Source: Histomonas meleagridis (taxonomy: Eukaryota; Parabasalia; Tritrichomonadida; Dientamoebidae). From it: DNA of 64,000 bases. Shown in pieces: positions 20,422-29,981 of this stretch; the first letter of the stretch is position 1; every line of letters begins with the position of its first letter. The position numbers were made by a program, and so were the translations under genes. The stretch is from NCBI GenBank assembly GCA_020186115.1, contig WSYJ01000161.1:1-64000 (forward strand), given 5' to 3'. The notes beneath the pieces were generated by a model. That model was not told the origin of the DNA. It did not search any database and saw nothing but the letters and a program-made list of their open reading frames with translations.

Positions 20422-22452
20422 TTAACAATACAAAGGTTCGAACTTCGCTTGGCTGATTATTCCACCAAAGAACCAACCAGCGCAAGCCATTGATGCAACT
20501 ATACACACTCTCAATATGGTAAGCACCATTTTTGTTGTTACAGCGTCACATATTTGGTCAATTGTTTCGCATGCGCCGCGTATTCTATCAACAACAAGAC
20601 TTCTACTAACATCCAATCCATCATAATTAAAACTTTCAAGTTCATTTTGTCCATTATCTTCATCAGATCCAATTTTTTTCAAACCAGATATATCTAATAT
20701 TTGTGAAATTGATGCAATATATGTATAATCAAGGTTAATAACTTTATCTTCTTCTTTATTCTCTTTGTCTTCTTCAAGAGGACTCATTGGTAGGTCTAAT
20801 GCTTCTGTTCGACAACATAAAAGACAAAATAACGATACAATCGGAATAAGAACGATTAAAACCGAAAAAGGTATTGAAACTTCGTTCGGAAGTTTAATGT
20901 CAAAATACATAAGAATAGGTAAAAGTGCCAAAAGAGAATTTGAAATTGAGAGAATTATATTCAATAAATTATTACAAAAAGTTGAAAACGGTCGCAAAGT
21001 TATGTACAAAATTGTACACAAAAAATGAACGATAAAGATTCCAAATGCTAAGGGACGATAGACTTGGTTAGTGATAAATGTTAGAAGCAAAATGACAAGC
21101 TTAAAAACTGGAATGAAAATACCCCATCCAATCCTGTTATATTTGTACGCATAAAAAAGAAAGAAACCAGGGCTTGACATTAATGTTGTGATGCGATTCC
21201 ATTTTTCATCAAGAGTTTTACCAAACATAGGAATACACCACGCAATTTTCTTGTTGACTATAATCATATAACACCACAAAAGTGGTTCTCCAATGACAAA
21301 GAATATAAATACAAAGAATATCATCGGACTAAAAACTTTAACTATACCAAAAGAAAAGTCTATTTGGTTGGATGTAATTAATCTAAGAGACGTCATTCCA
21401 TTACATTGATTTGCACATTCGCCAATTGTGTAAATTTGTGAACATAATGTACAAGTTCCATTAGCATTCACTAAATGTCCCATAACATTGTTTGTGATAT
21501 TAGTAAATGATAAATATTGCCCTTTATCACATCCAATTTTTTTGAGTTGGAAGATATCTAAAAAAGCCGTACAAATTGGAATGTATAAAAGATCTAAAAG
21601 AAGTAAAATAGCCTTAAGACCATATCTTCGAATAAATTTTCTTACAGATACAAATGCCTCAGATAAGCATTTAAAGGAAATCATAATTAAAATGAATGTG
21701 AGTATAACAAAAACGATAGCCGAGATGACCATAATGAAAATGGAATAAAATGGATCGAGATTTGTTGATGGTGAAATTATCCCATATCCAAATAGAAAAA
21801 GTGCCACAAAACCTAAAATTAAAATGATGAGAAAAATTGACTTTCCAGCACTTGGAGTGACGGGTTCAATGACAGCATCAGATGAATATTTATGAAGAAT
21901 GGTATCTATCTTTTCATTGGTTAAGTCACTTTTAACTCCTGGGATAACACCTTGCATATAAAAATCAACAATTTGATAAATAATGTTGGTAAGGGATTCC
22001 GTCTTTTTAAAACAAAGACAGTGTGAATGAATAGTATATACAAAAATGGAAATAATGAGATATAAAATAGAAACTATAAAAATAATTAGATTGTATAACT
22101 CAAAGGTCCAGCCTGAAAAATAAAAACTGCCTATGGATAAGAACAAACAAAAAACAGCAGAAATGTTGAGAACTTGTAAAATATTTTTGATAAAAGATCC
22201 AGATATCCATGTAAATAATACATAAAGAATGGTTGGAATTCCAACAGAAAAAGCTATTACTCGAATACGATAATCAAAATCTGGGATTTGAGGAATATAC
22301 GCCCAAAGCTCATTGAAAAAATTAATAAGAAAATTAGCAAATGTTTGAAGTTGAGGTGGCAAATCATTTGCTTTCAAACTTAGTGTCATAGAAACACTTT
22401 GGAAATATCTTATTAAAGAAGAAAATGTATTGGAATCAAAAAAAATTCCCAT
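20422..22452 (-). CDS. Multi-pass membrane protein of unknown function
   Basis: 676 residues with roughly 12 hydrophobic membrane segments from residue ~60 to ~545 and another near the C-terminus (~650). A Cys-rich loop (CTLCSQIYTIGECANQC) lies around residue 335 between helices and probably faces outside. The stretch YRPLAFGIFIVHFLCTILY followed by RPF resembles the C-terminal membrane core of large trichomonad membrane proteins and, loosely, of TRP/FLC-type transporters, but no family is secure. An acidic, probably cytoplasmic segment (SPLEEDKENKEEDK) follows the main helix block. A first ATG at 22452 and good frame continuity support an intact gene. Confidence 0.75.
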   Translation of the reverse strand: MGIFFDSNTFSSLIRYFQSVSMTLSLKANDLPPQLQTFANFLINFFNELWAYIPQIPDFDYRIRVIAFSVGIPTILYVLFTWISGSFIKNILQVLNISAVFCLFLSIGSFYFSGWTFELYNLIIFIVSILYLIISIFVYTIHSHCLCFKKTESLTNIIYQIVDFYMQGVIPGVKSDLTNEKIDTILHKYSSDAVIEPVTPSAGKSIFLIILILGFVALFLFGYGIISPSTNLDPFYSIFIMVISAIVFVILTFILIMISFKCLSEAFVSVRKFIRRYGLKAILLLLDLLYIPICTAFLDIFQLKKIGCDKGQYLSFTNITNNVMGHLVNANGTCTLCSQIYTIGECANQCNGMTSLRLITSNQIDFSFGIVKVFSPMIFFVFIFFVIGEPLLWCYMIIVNKKIAWCIPMFGKTLDEKWNRITTLMSSPGFFLFYAYKYNRIGWGIFIPVFKLVILLLTFITNQVYRPLAFGIFIVHFLCTILYITLRPFSTFCNNLLNIILSISNSLLALLPILMYFDIKLPNEVSIPFSVLIVLIPIVSLFCLLCCRTEALDLPMSPLEEDKENKEEDKVINLDYTYIASISQILDISGLKKIGSDEDNGQNELESFNYDGLDVSRSLVVDRIRGACETIDQICDAVTTKMVLTILRVCIVASMACAGWFFGGIISQAKFEPLYC

Positions 22453-22504
22453 TCCAAGATTTGAAAGTTACTTCGAACTTCTTCTTTGTAAAATGGAAAT
22501 GTTT

Positions 22505-22672
22505 TGATATCTCTCAATTTTTATGAAGTTTACATTTTTCTTTTGGAATCATAAAAACGTTTTTTCCCTCTTTAATGATAGTCCAAAAAGTGTTTTTGCA
22601 CAAAATTGACAGGAGAGTTCAAAAACATGAAATTTTAAAATTGTAAACTTCATAAAAACATGAAAGAGATGT
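22505..22672. repeat. Inverted-repeat element, possible MITE
   Basis: TTTTTATGAAGTTTACA (22518-22534) recurs as its exact reverse complement at 22642-22658. The arms extend outward imperfectly (ATATCTCT against ACATCTCT), giving about 30 bp with mismatches around a ~107-bp centre. No coding capacity. It lies between the multi-pass protein start and a decayed surface gene, and may include that gene's promoter. Confidence 0.5.
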
Positions 22673-22730
22673 GATGTGAAAACATAAGTTTTTATGAATT
22701 GGACGAATTAATGTATAACAAAGATTTCTT

Positions 22731-23423
22731 TTGGTTGGCATTAAAAACCCCTATGTTTCGGACCAGGTAAATGCTTTACAATTTATAAAACAAATATATC
22801 TTTATTTCGACAGTAGAAAGATCGATGATACATCAAAAATTGTTTTAGTTTTTGCGTACATTTTCTTTTTTCTAAAAAGAAATACATTCAGTCAAAGTAA
22901 TACACACTCTAAGTCTAATACATATGATGAATTATTTCAAAATGATATAACGAAAACTTTTTCATATTTATTAACAATCACATTGTCAATTACACATTTG
23001 TTTACTTATTATGAAACACAAACAAAAACGATTACATTAATTACATTTAATTCATCTTGTATTTACATCAAAACAGAATTTATTTATTATGATTACACAG
23101 TTATTATTTATTAAACTTATTACAATTATTATTCGAATTTCTTTACATTTATTTATAATAATGAAATTCAAACAAATGACAACAAAACAACAAATATCAT
23201 AATAATCGTTTGTGTTATTGTTGCTGTTATTATTATAATTTCATTACTTATTATATTATTGATACGAATTAAAAATAAAAAAGAATAAAATGAAATTTCA
23301 GAACAACAAAATGATGATAACCAAACCACTAACACATTCAAAACAGGAGTATCAATCTCAAACATTTAAGAAGATCCTTTTGCAGATGACTTCAAAGAAG
23401 AGAAATTCATTGAGCAAATGTAA
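22731..23423 (+). pseudogene. Decayed Thr/Ser-rich surface protein, frame kept across three TAA codons
   Basis: One reading frame runs 231 codons without an indel but is broken by TAA at 23112, 23286 and 23367. No ATG opens it; a stop lies at 22716. Parts in order: a repeat-like segment (SNTFSQ/SNTHSKSNT type), a Tyr-rich membrane-proximal region, a transmembrane helix (IIIIVCVIVAVIIIISLLII), and a cytoplasmic tail ending DPFADDFKEEKF, an acidic type of ending common in trichomonad surface proteins. The C-terminal architecture is therefore complete and only nonsense changes are seen. It is best read as a young pseudogene of a type I surface protein; a second, shorter copy follows at 23580. 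Confidence 0.65.
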
Positions 23424-23579
23424 TTAAGATTAATTTATCTTAAGATAAATAAATAATAAAATATACTATGTTCTAAATGTGAATCATTTTTAGTATGGTC
23501 GGTTCAAAGTCACTTCGTTATTTTCCAACATTAATTTTTGTAATAATTGTACATCAAAGTGAAATTTGTTAATTATTGT

Positions 23580-23971
23580 TTATTAATGGAGAAATTTCAC
23601 CAGAAACAAAAAAATGATGCATTTGTTAACATAAATGCGACAACAGTTATGACATTAGAAACATATCAAAGGGAAACATATGGAAATATGAATGTTACTA
23701 AGAGAACAACACTTGACGAATGCCTCCAACACTCACATTCACTAATTCAAATACATTTACAAAATCAAATTCACTAATTGCATCAGTTATTTATTCTTCG
23801 GATGTAACTTTAACTTTAACACATTCGTTCACTTTAACTTACTCATTATCAATTACACATTCGATTACATTTTATAGTAAATATATAAATACAATTTCAT
23901 TGTTAACATTTGAATCCACTTATAGTTATATATCGACAAATGTCATTTATTACGATTACAGTGTTATATAA
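23580..23971 (+). pseudogene. Second decayed copy of the same surface-protein family
   Basis: The frame from 23720 encodes TFTNSNTFTKSNS repeats and ends with YYDYSVI, matching YYDYTVI in the copy at 22731. The Thr/Ser-rich segment, the YSLSITHSITF stretch and the membrane-proximal region align in the same order. The transmembrane and tail parts are missing, and a short frame before it (23586-23777) is shifted relative to it. It is a tandem duplicate reduced to its middle part. Confidence 0.55.
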
Positions 23972-23998
23972 TGCAACAAATCTGAATTGTGATATATG

Positions 23999-24560
23999 TT
24001 AATGAAGAGCATTGACTAAATAAGGAGTTACTAATTTCGTTGATTTTGTTTGTTTCAAAGAAAAACATGAAGAAAATGCGAATTGCCCAATTGACGTAAC
24101 TGAATTTGGAATTATTATACTTTTTAAATTTGTACACCAAGAGAATACATTTTCTTCAATAGTAATTACTGAATCAGGAATTGTTATATTTACCAAACTT
24201 GGACAAGAATGAAAAGCAGACTTTTCGTTTATTGTTATTGGATTTGAACTGGTAATATTGTTTAATGCTGAACAACCACGAAACATAAATCTTCAAATTG
24301 AAGTTAATGAATTTGGTATTATAATATCATTCAATAAAATGAAAGAATCATTGGTCCTGTGCCAATTGCAACAAGTTTTTCGCTGAATTTAACTGTTCTT
24401 AAATTTTGACAATACTTTTTCATTGCCAATTGATGTTACAATATTAGGAATTATAATTTCTTTTAATTTATGACAAGATTTAAATGCGCTTGCGCCAATT
24501 TCTTTGATATTTTCAGAAAATATAACTGGCTTCAATAAGTTTTCACCTTTTATATCATCA
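23999..24560 (-). pseudogene. BspA-like leucine-rich-repeat gene fragment
   Basis: The minus strand encodes typical BspA/TpLRR units of ~23 residues: the sequence around IPDSVITIEENVFSWC is followed by IPNSVTSIGQFAFSSC, and upstream lies IKEIGASAFKSCHKLKEI. At least one frameshift near 24410 and a stop near 24295 break it. About seven LRR units are left, without signal peptide or anchor. This is one of three BspA remnants in the window (others at 29290 and 41811). Confidence 0.7.
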
Positions 24561-25239
24561 AATCAACAACATTCAAAATCTAGATTTGATAATTAAAATA
24601 AACTTGAGATTGAACACTGTGGTGAATAAAATAAAGTTCACTCATTATAACTACAAATTTTTGTTTCTTATGGGACTAAAAAGCTGAAAAAATCAATTTT
24701 CAAAAATAGATCAGGTATAAATGTATAATTATAATGTATTGATAATTGATCTTTAATATGACTAAAGATCTTCAAATGAAATATGATTTAAAACATGATC
24801 AATGTTTTAACAAAACTATCCATCAAACAAATCTAGCGCAATTGTAAAATCTTGTGGATAGCATTTCAATATGCGCTAATTGAACCCTGATTTGTTGGTC
24901 CGGTCATTCCCTTAACGTCCTGTTGAGATTTTCAATGCTTCATGCAAAAGTGTTTTTGTCATATGACACCAAATTCTGAGATAAAGTATTTGATTCCGTA
25001 GTCAACTTGACAACGGTTGTGTGATGAAGTGAAGTGTCTTAAAAACACCGCAACGCACATTCAGAACCCGCAAATCGGTTGTTAGTCAGCAATTGATAAC
25101 ATAACCGCAATTCTCCAATCGTTTTGAATGGGACTTCGATTTTTCAATGTCAACAAACAAATCACCCACAGGAGAAAAGTCGGCTCGATTGAAAATTTTC
25201 AATGAATTATCGAAATTTTTGACAGCCAACAAAAAAATT
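24561..25239. other. Intergenic, no gene seen
   Basis: AT-rich for the first half, more balanced from ~24870. It includes the upstream region of the Myb gene. Nothing recognisable is encoded. Confidence 0.45.
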
Positions 25240-25246
25240 CCCTTTT
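25240..25246 (+). promoter_or_regulatory. CCCTTTT box abutting the Myb gene ATG
   Basis: CCCTTTT ends one base before the ATG at 25247, an M5-like (CCTTT) motif. If it marks the transcription start as in Trichomonas, the mRNA would be almost leaderless. Confidence 0.45.
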
Positions 25247-25834
25247 ATGAGAACAGGAAGAACTTTAAGGTGCGACAGCTCTAAAAGTAACTGTCAAGAG
25301 CCAAAGGAAACAACATGTAGTGGCAAAAGGTTTCAGTTTACCCAGGAAGAAGATTCTCTCCTCATCAGCCTTGTCGAAAAATATGGAAATTCAGATTGGG
25401 CTTTGATTGCATCAATGATGAAGAACCGTAATAGCCGACAATGTCGAGAACGTTGGGCTAACTATTTAAATCCCGAAATAAAAACTGGTAAATGGACACC
25501 TGAAGAAGACCAGCTTCTTCTCGAAAAGTATAATGAAATTGGTCCAAAGTGGGTCAAAATTACCAAATTTATGAATGGGAGATCAGAGATTATGGTTAAG
25601 AATCGTTATCAAGTTATTCAAAGACGTCTCTATAAGGAAAAAAATCCAAACGCTCCAAAAAGATTTTCCAAAAAAGGTGACAAAGATGATAATATATCAA
25701 ATCGTTTATCAAATTATTTTTTATCTGATACAAGAGATGAAAAAGAGATCGAACTTGAAAACCAAATAGACGTATTTCTTGACGCTTTTAATGAATTTTC
25801 TATTAATATTGAAGCCATATCAAACATGATATAA
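25247..25834 (+). CDS. R2R3-type Myb DNA-binding protein
   Basis: 195 residues. Two Myb repeats: residues ~28-77 (FTQEEDSLLISLVEKYG..W..IA, then RNSRQCRERWANYLNP) and ~80-128 (GKWTPEEDQLLLEKYNEIGPKW, then GRSEIMVKNRY). The first Trp of the first repeat is replaced by Phe, as in many Myb repeats; the other helix tryptophans (~51, 70, 83, 102) are present. The remaining ~65 residues are basic, then acidic. Trichomonads encode many such small Myb proteins, and several bind promoter elements like TAACGATA. The target is unknown. The gene is complete. Confidence 0.93.
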   Translation: MRTGRTLRCDSSKSNCQEPKETTCSGKRFQFTQEEDSLLISLVEKYGNSDWALIASMMKNRNSRQCRERWANYLNPEIKTGKWTPEEDQLLLEKYNEIGPKWVKITKFMNGRSEIMVKNRYQVIQRRLYKEKNPNAPKRFSKKGDKDDNISNRLSNYFLSDTRDEKEIELENQIDVFLDAFNEFSINIEAISNMI

Positions 25835-26102
25835 TATGATAAAGCTTTCCTGCGATGAACTTTTCTTTCTTTTTTTTTGGGAACAAAAGCATGTTGTGCT
25901 ACTTATGGAAATCTTGTACACATCCCAGAAACAATATGAATTTCCATTTGATTTAGCACAACTTTTTAACACATTAACCAAAAAGTGAAAAAATCGGTTT
26001 TTTGATAACTTTTTGAATAAGACAAAGTTAACATTTTTTACAACATGATTTACAAACATTTCATGATTAACCATCAATGAGTGGTGTTTTCTGATTAAAC
26101 CA

Positions 26103-27299
26103 TCAATGAGAAGCTTTTGAAACCAAAGGAAAGTTTGCCCTTGGAAGTGAGTTTGGAATGGGATGTCTCAATGCTCTGATGCCCTTCATGAAGTTTTTGT
26201 TATTTGCAATTTTGGGAGTCGGCCTTGGCTTTGGTGTTGCAATTGTTTTCGGCTTGAGTGGTGATAACTTTGTTGTTAAATCTGTTTTCTGTTTATAAAT
26301 TGGTGGCAATTTCTTTGTATCGTTCAGTAAACGGGCTGTTTTTGCAAATTTTGTTTGTTTGAAAGAAGAGCTCCGTATTAGAGAAGGATCGACCTTAATG
26401 TCGTTATCGTCCTTAGGATTATCTCTGTCAAACAACATATCAACCTTTTTCAGCGAAACTAATTTCAAAGAAATTTTTTCATATGACAAATTACCTGTTT
26501 GAACTATAAAAGGATGGTTCATAGCTTCCTCCAGAGTGATTCTTTTATCAACGTCAACTGTTAATAGGCTTTTTAGAAGCGATTGACATTCTTCACTTAG
26601 AAAAGTTGGGACTTTATAATCTCCAGACTTAACCTGCGCAAACAATTCATTGTGATTGCGCTTAGTCCAAGGTAAAGAACCTGTTAACATTGCATATAAA
26701 ATAACACCGCAGCTCCAAATATCGCTTTTCATTCCATCATATGAATTCCCACTAAGACACTCAGGTGAAGCATAACATGGAGATCCACATGGAGTATCCA
26801 TAAGACCATTTTTCCCAACATATTTGGACAACCCAAAATCGCTTAATTTTAACATGTTCCAGGAATCAAGAAGAATGTTTTCTGGTTTGAGGTCTCTGTG
26901 AGCGATTCCAAGTGAATGTAAATATCGTAAAAAGTCGAAAATTTGATACATGAAATTTGCTGACTCCTTTTCGCTTAGCCTTTGATTATCAACTATATAC
27001 TGAAAAAGCTCTCCATTAGGACAGAATTCCATAAAAATATAAAAATATGAATCATCTTTCAATAAATCAACAATTTGAACAATTCCTGGATGGTGAAGCT
27101 GTTGACAAATTCTAACTTCCATTTCAATACGCTGCTCTGCTTCTTGATTTAAACTAGATTTTGATACAATTTTGCATGCATAATATTGTTTTGTTTCTTC
27201 GTGAAAAGCCAGTTTAACGACCGAAAACGAACCTTCTCCGACAGTGCCACGAAATTGATATCCATTAAAATGTTTTGGTATTGTAATTTCTTTTTTCAT
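26103..27299 (-). CDS. CAMK/AMPK-like serine/threonine kinase
   Basis: 398 residues from the ATG at 27299; the frame extends to 27317 only through a GTG. The kinase domain spans ~14-262: GEGSFSVV (21-28), beta-3 lysine ~43, HRDLKPEN (134-141), DFG (154-156), then CGSPCYASPE as T-loop and APE equivalent. This T-loop and the SDIWSCGVILYAMLTGSLPW block are typical of CAMKL kinases (AMPK/SNF1, MARK, CHK1). The remaining ~135 residues are basic and disordered, rich in Lys, Pro and Thr (PLKPKTIATPKPRPTPK), with no UBA or KA1 domain recognised. It is probably active. AAAAGTG lies 15 nt upstream of the ATG. Confidence 0.92.
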   Translation of the reverse strand: MKKEITIPKHFNGYQFRGTVGEGSFSVVKLAFHEETKQYYACKIVSKSSLNQEAEQRIEMEVRICQQLHHPGIVQIVDLLKDDSYFYIFMEFCPNGELFQYIVDNQRLSEKESANFMYQIFDFLRYLHSLGIAHRDLKPENILLDSWNMLKLSDFGLSKYVGKNGLMDTPCGSPCYASPECLSGNSYDGMKSDIWSCGVILYAMLTGSLPWTKRNHNELFAQVKSGDYKVPTFLSEECQSLLKSLLTVDVDKRITLEEAMNHPFIVQTGNLSYEKISLKLVSLKKVDMLFDRDNPKDDNDIKVDPSLIRSSSFKQTKFAKTARLLNDTKKLPPIYKQKTDLTTKLSPLKPKTIATPKPRPTPKIANNKNFMKGIRALRHPIPNSLPRANFPLVSKASH

Positions 27300-27733
27300 T
27301 GTTTTCTGCGTTGTCACTTTTCCTAAATTTACCGAAGAAATTTTGCAAAAATCAACTCATTCTAAACTAAAAGTTTTATATCTCCATGATATTTTATGCA
27401 GCTACCAACCTCTTAACATAAGTCTTATGTCATTTAACGCAATATCAATATTTAATTAAATATGAACATACAAATAAAAAAAGGAAAATATTACTATAAA
27501 AAGTGATTATAATCACATACATATCGTATTAACTAATTCATTTATATTTATCCTCTTGTGAGTAAAAAAATAATTAAAAATTAATCAAATTAATAACCAA
27601 TAATTAAGGTATTGAAAATTATTTCCGAATCTTATCTTAATTGCATGGAGTATGTTAAATTTATTTTATTGATGACTCATATAAGTAGCACTTAAAATCA
27701 TGAATCCAAAAAAACGAAAGAAATTAAAAAAAA
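27300..27733. other. Intergenic, divergent promoters
   Basis: About 430 bp of AT-rich DNA between divergent genes. An ATG at 27700 is in frame with the ribosomal protein downstream but precedes the apparent promoter boxes, so it is not used as the start. Confidence 0.5.
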
Positions 27734-27778
27734 CGTTTATTTTCGAAACCGCCCAAAAGGGGGTTTGGTCGACCTTTT
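27734..27778 (+). promoter_or_regulatory. CGTTTATT and GGTTTGGTCGACCTTTT promoter boxes of uL15
   Basis: CGTTTATT at 27734-27741 and CCTTTT at 27773-27778, the latter in GGTTTGGTCGACCTTTT. The same pair, similarly spaced, precedes eS28 (41093-41130). The CCTTTT box ends five bases before the ATG at 27784, which supports that start over the ATG at 27700. Confidence 0.5.
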
Positions 27779-27783
27779 GGAGG

Positions 27784-28233
27784 ATGCCAACTCGCTTTAA
27801 GAAGTCAAGAAAACTTCGTGGTCAAGAGTCAATGGGTTACGGTCGTGTCGGAAAGCACAGGAAGTCACCAGGAGGTTGCGGTAATGCCGGTGGTCAACAT
27901 CATCAAAGAACTTGGTTCGATCGCTACCACCCAGGTTACTTCGGTAAAGTTGGTATGCGTAGACTTCACGTTTTCAAATGCCGTGAATGGGAACCAATCA
28001 TCAATATTGACAAACTTTGGACATTAGTTCCAGAAGAAGTTCGCAATCAAGCCGCTCTTAAGAAGGAAGGTGATGCAGTTCCAGTAATTGATTGTGTTGC
28101 CAATGGATTCTTCAAAGTTGTTGGACGTGGCGAACTCCCACAAATTCCATTAATTGTTCGTGCAAAGGATTTCTCACAATCTGCTGAAAGGAAGATCAAA
28201 GCTGCTGGTGGTGCTTGCGAAAAGGTCAAATAA
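27784..28233 (+). CDS. RPL27A: Large-subunit ribosomal protein uL15 (L27a/L28)
   Basis: 149 residues beginning [14 protein letters not shown], as in eukaryotic L27a. Conserved features are the Gly/His-rich rRNA-binding loop ([23 protein letters not shown]), [16 protein letters not shown] and the C-terminal beta barrel. The length matches the family (148). An in-frame ATG at 27700 would add 28 residues not found in orthologs and lies before the promoter boxes, so it is rejected. G/C-richer codons than neighbouring genes suggest high expression. The stop codon lies inside TAAATAAACAAT, shared with eS28. Confidence 0.97.
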   Translation: MPTRFKKSRKLRGQESMGYGRVGKHRKSPGGCGNAGGQHHQRTWFDRYHPGYFGKVGMRRLHVFKCREWEPIINIDKLWTLVPEEVRNQAALKKEGDAVPVIDCVANGFFKVVGRGELPQIPLIVRAKDFSQSAERKIKAAGGACEKVK

Positions 28234-28242
28234 ATAAACAAT
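28231..28242 (+). terminator. Stop codon within TAAATAAACAAT, probable poly(A) signal
   Basis: The uL15 stop codon begins TAAATAAACAAT. The identical 12-mer holds the eS28 stop and a shorter version (AATAAACAA) the eS12 stop. Trichomonads are known to use UAAA overlapping the stop as a polyadenylation signal, which this fits. Confidence 0.5.
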
Positions 28243-28883
28243 TTTATCCAAACATGTTTATTATTTCACCCAAAACGAACGTTTGAATTCAAAAAGTTCT
28301 TTTGAAGAATACGATAGAACTTTGTGTGTGACAATTTTTGTTATCTCATTGAATTTCAGAAAAATTAGTTGAATGAAAACTCTCCAGTATTAACTTATAA
28401 CTAAAATAAATATATTTATGTTATCATTTTTGTTTGATGTTTTTGCATATTTAATAATGAATTAATTTAGCTTTTGTTTAGTGATTGATTTATCTATAAT
28501 TATTCGAGCATAATATGCTCAGCTTATTATTATGGAAAACCTTGGATACTTATTCTATTTTCAAGTGGTTATTTGTAAGAGTTGATCTAACATCGGAGAA
28601 ATTTTGCACAAGAACAATTTCTAACCAAGTTAGAAGTCAAACAAAAGTATAAATTATCCATGATGACAACTAAAACTATTTTTATTTTTACAAAAATGTT
28701 TTTTTTCCTAAGCAACGGCTTTTTTCTTCTTTTTGAATAATTGAAGAATGATTTCTTTTGATGATTTGTATTTTTTTCAATTCTTGAAAACAAAACTTTT
28801 GGCATAAATTTCTCACTCAATATTTGAAATGCATTCTTACCAATTTTTACACAAAATATTTGTTTCAAAAAAACACATCACAA
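28243..28883. other. Intergenic, no gene seen
   Basis: About 640 bp, AT-rich, with T runs around 28690-28700. Nothing recognised. Confidence 0.5.
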
Positions 28884-29111
28884 ATGTCTGTTTGTCCAGG
28901 GTGTGCATCAAAGTGTGCAGTATGTGGTGCTTCAGGCGCTACACATAATGGCGTAAAAGCATGTAGAAATTGTTACAAAGCAAAGAACCTTGGTATGAAA
29001 TGCCCGGTTTGTGGAAAGTCAAGAGGAAACTCGACAATGGGAAGACTTTGCAGTCGTTGCTCTAGTAAGCGCAGGGCTAACCACTGTGATTTTTGTGGTG
29101 GTAAAATCTGA
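28884..29111 (+). CDS. Small Cys-rich zinc-ribbon protein, possibly CRIPT-like
   Basis: 75 residues from the ATG at 28884; an upstream extension to 28824 would add 20 residues without any zinc motif. Six CxxC pairs are visible, beginning CPGC, CAVCG and CRNC; the last three (CPVCGKSR, then CSRC, then CDFCGGKI) have the spacing and ending of CRIPT, whose C-terminus also ends CxxCGKK. CRIPT binds PDZ domains in animals and associates with the minor spliceosome. The N-terminal part is shorter than in CRIPT (~100 residues), so the assignment is tentative. Two or three zinc-binding ribbons are likely. Confidence 0.7.
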   Translation: MSVCPGCASKCAVCGASGATHNGVKACRNCYKAKNLGMKCPVCGKSRGNSTMGRLCSRCSSKRRANHCDFCGGKI

Positions 29112-29289
29112 CGTACAAAGTAAATAATAATCCAGATTAATATAACTATTTATATATTGATTTTGTCTTGCTATACAGCACAATCATTAAATTTTGTTTT
29201 TTAGTTTTTTAAATAATGTGTTATTCATCATTGATTTCTTTCTTATCATTTTCGTTTTCAAAATCTGTTTTAAAAAATGATTGAATCAA

Positions 29290-29710
29290 TCGTTTAATAC
29301 TATTCTGAAATTGTAAGTTATTATTTTTTCATCCATTTTGATAACATTCAATGGATTTAATCCATTTTTGCTACATAGAATTCCATTGTTATTTTAATTA
29401 CTAAAATTTAAATTATTTGTAACAATAGTTATTAATGCATTTGGTAAAGTAACATTCGTTAACATCATTTTGCAAAATGTAATTATGCATAATTTTAAGT
29501 AAACATGGGTAGTTGACTAAAAACTGTTTCGAGATAATAACAATATTTAAATATCGTTTCAATATTTTCTGGAAGTGAATCACACATAATAACGTATGTA
29601 ATTTTGAAAAAATGCACTTGTACAGCTAAAATTTCAAAAGCTCCTTCACCAGTTATAATATACTCGGCTTTAGTTGAACATTGTTGATGCATCATTAAAT
29701 TTGTTTGCAT
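29290..29710 (-). pseudogene. Highly degenerate BspA-like LRR remnant
   Basis: The minus strand shows fragments such as NVTLPNALITIV near 29450 and ITYVIMCDSLPENIETIFKYC near 29560-29620, with the spacing of BspA leucine-rich repeats. No continuous frame longer than ~70 codons remains and no start or anchor was found. It is older-looking than the copy at 41811. Confidence 0.45.
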
Positions 29711-29850
29711 CAGTTATAGTTATTTTTATTGTTGATCATCAAAAGATACCAAAAATTTTTATTTCCTTTATAGAAAACAGAATTTTTTAAAGAAAGAAAA
29801 AAATTTGAAATAATACTCGAAACACAAATATTTTATTCAAGAAAATAAAC

Positions 29851-29981
29851 GGCTGCTAACCAGCCATAATTTCAAAAGAAAGTACAGAAAGCGGTGCACT
29901 TGCATTGTGCTTCGCTGATACACTTTCGCACAAAACGCTTTAGTGTGTAGAACCTTCACTAAAGCAATATGATTTTTTTTT
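29851..29981 (+). ncRNA. Candidate structured RNA with T-run end
   Basis: Three consecutive stem-loops fit on the plus strand. (1) GGCTG/CAGCC, 5 bp, loop 29856-29860. (2) AGCG..GCAC / GTGC..CGCT with a 2x2 internal loop (29890-29916, loop TTGCATT). (3) GCTTTAGTG/CACTAAAGC, 9 bp perfect, 29937-29965 with an 11-nt loop. A run of nine T follows at 29973-29981, as at pol III ends. AATAAACG precedes at 29844-29851. The segment is clearly richer in G/C than its surroundings. It does not show the hallmarks of U1, U2, U4, U5 or U6 snRNA, 7SL or tRNA that I looked for. A noncoding RNA gene is inferred, family unknown. Confidence 0.4.

Noticed and set aside
23320-23345. ACTAACAC as an intron 3' splice motif
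   Set aside because: The rest of the motif (ACACAG) is missing and the frame continues through it without need for splicing.
27700-27783. N-terminal extension of uL15
   Set aside because: The extra 28 residues are not found in orthologs and the apparent promoter boxes lie within them.
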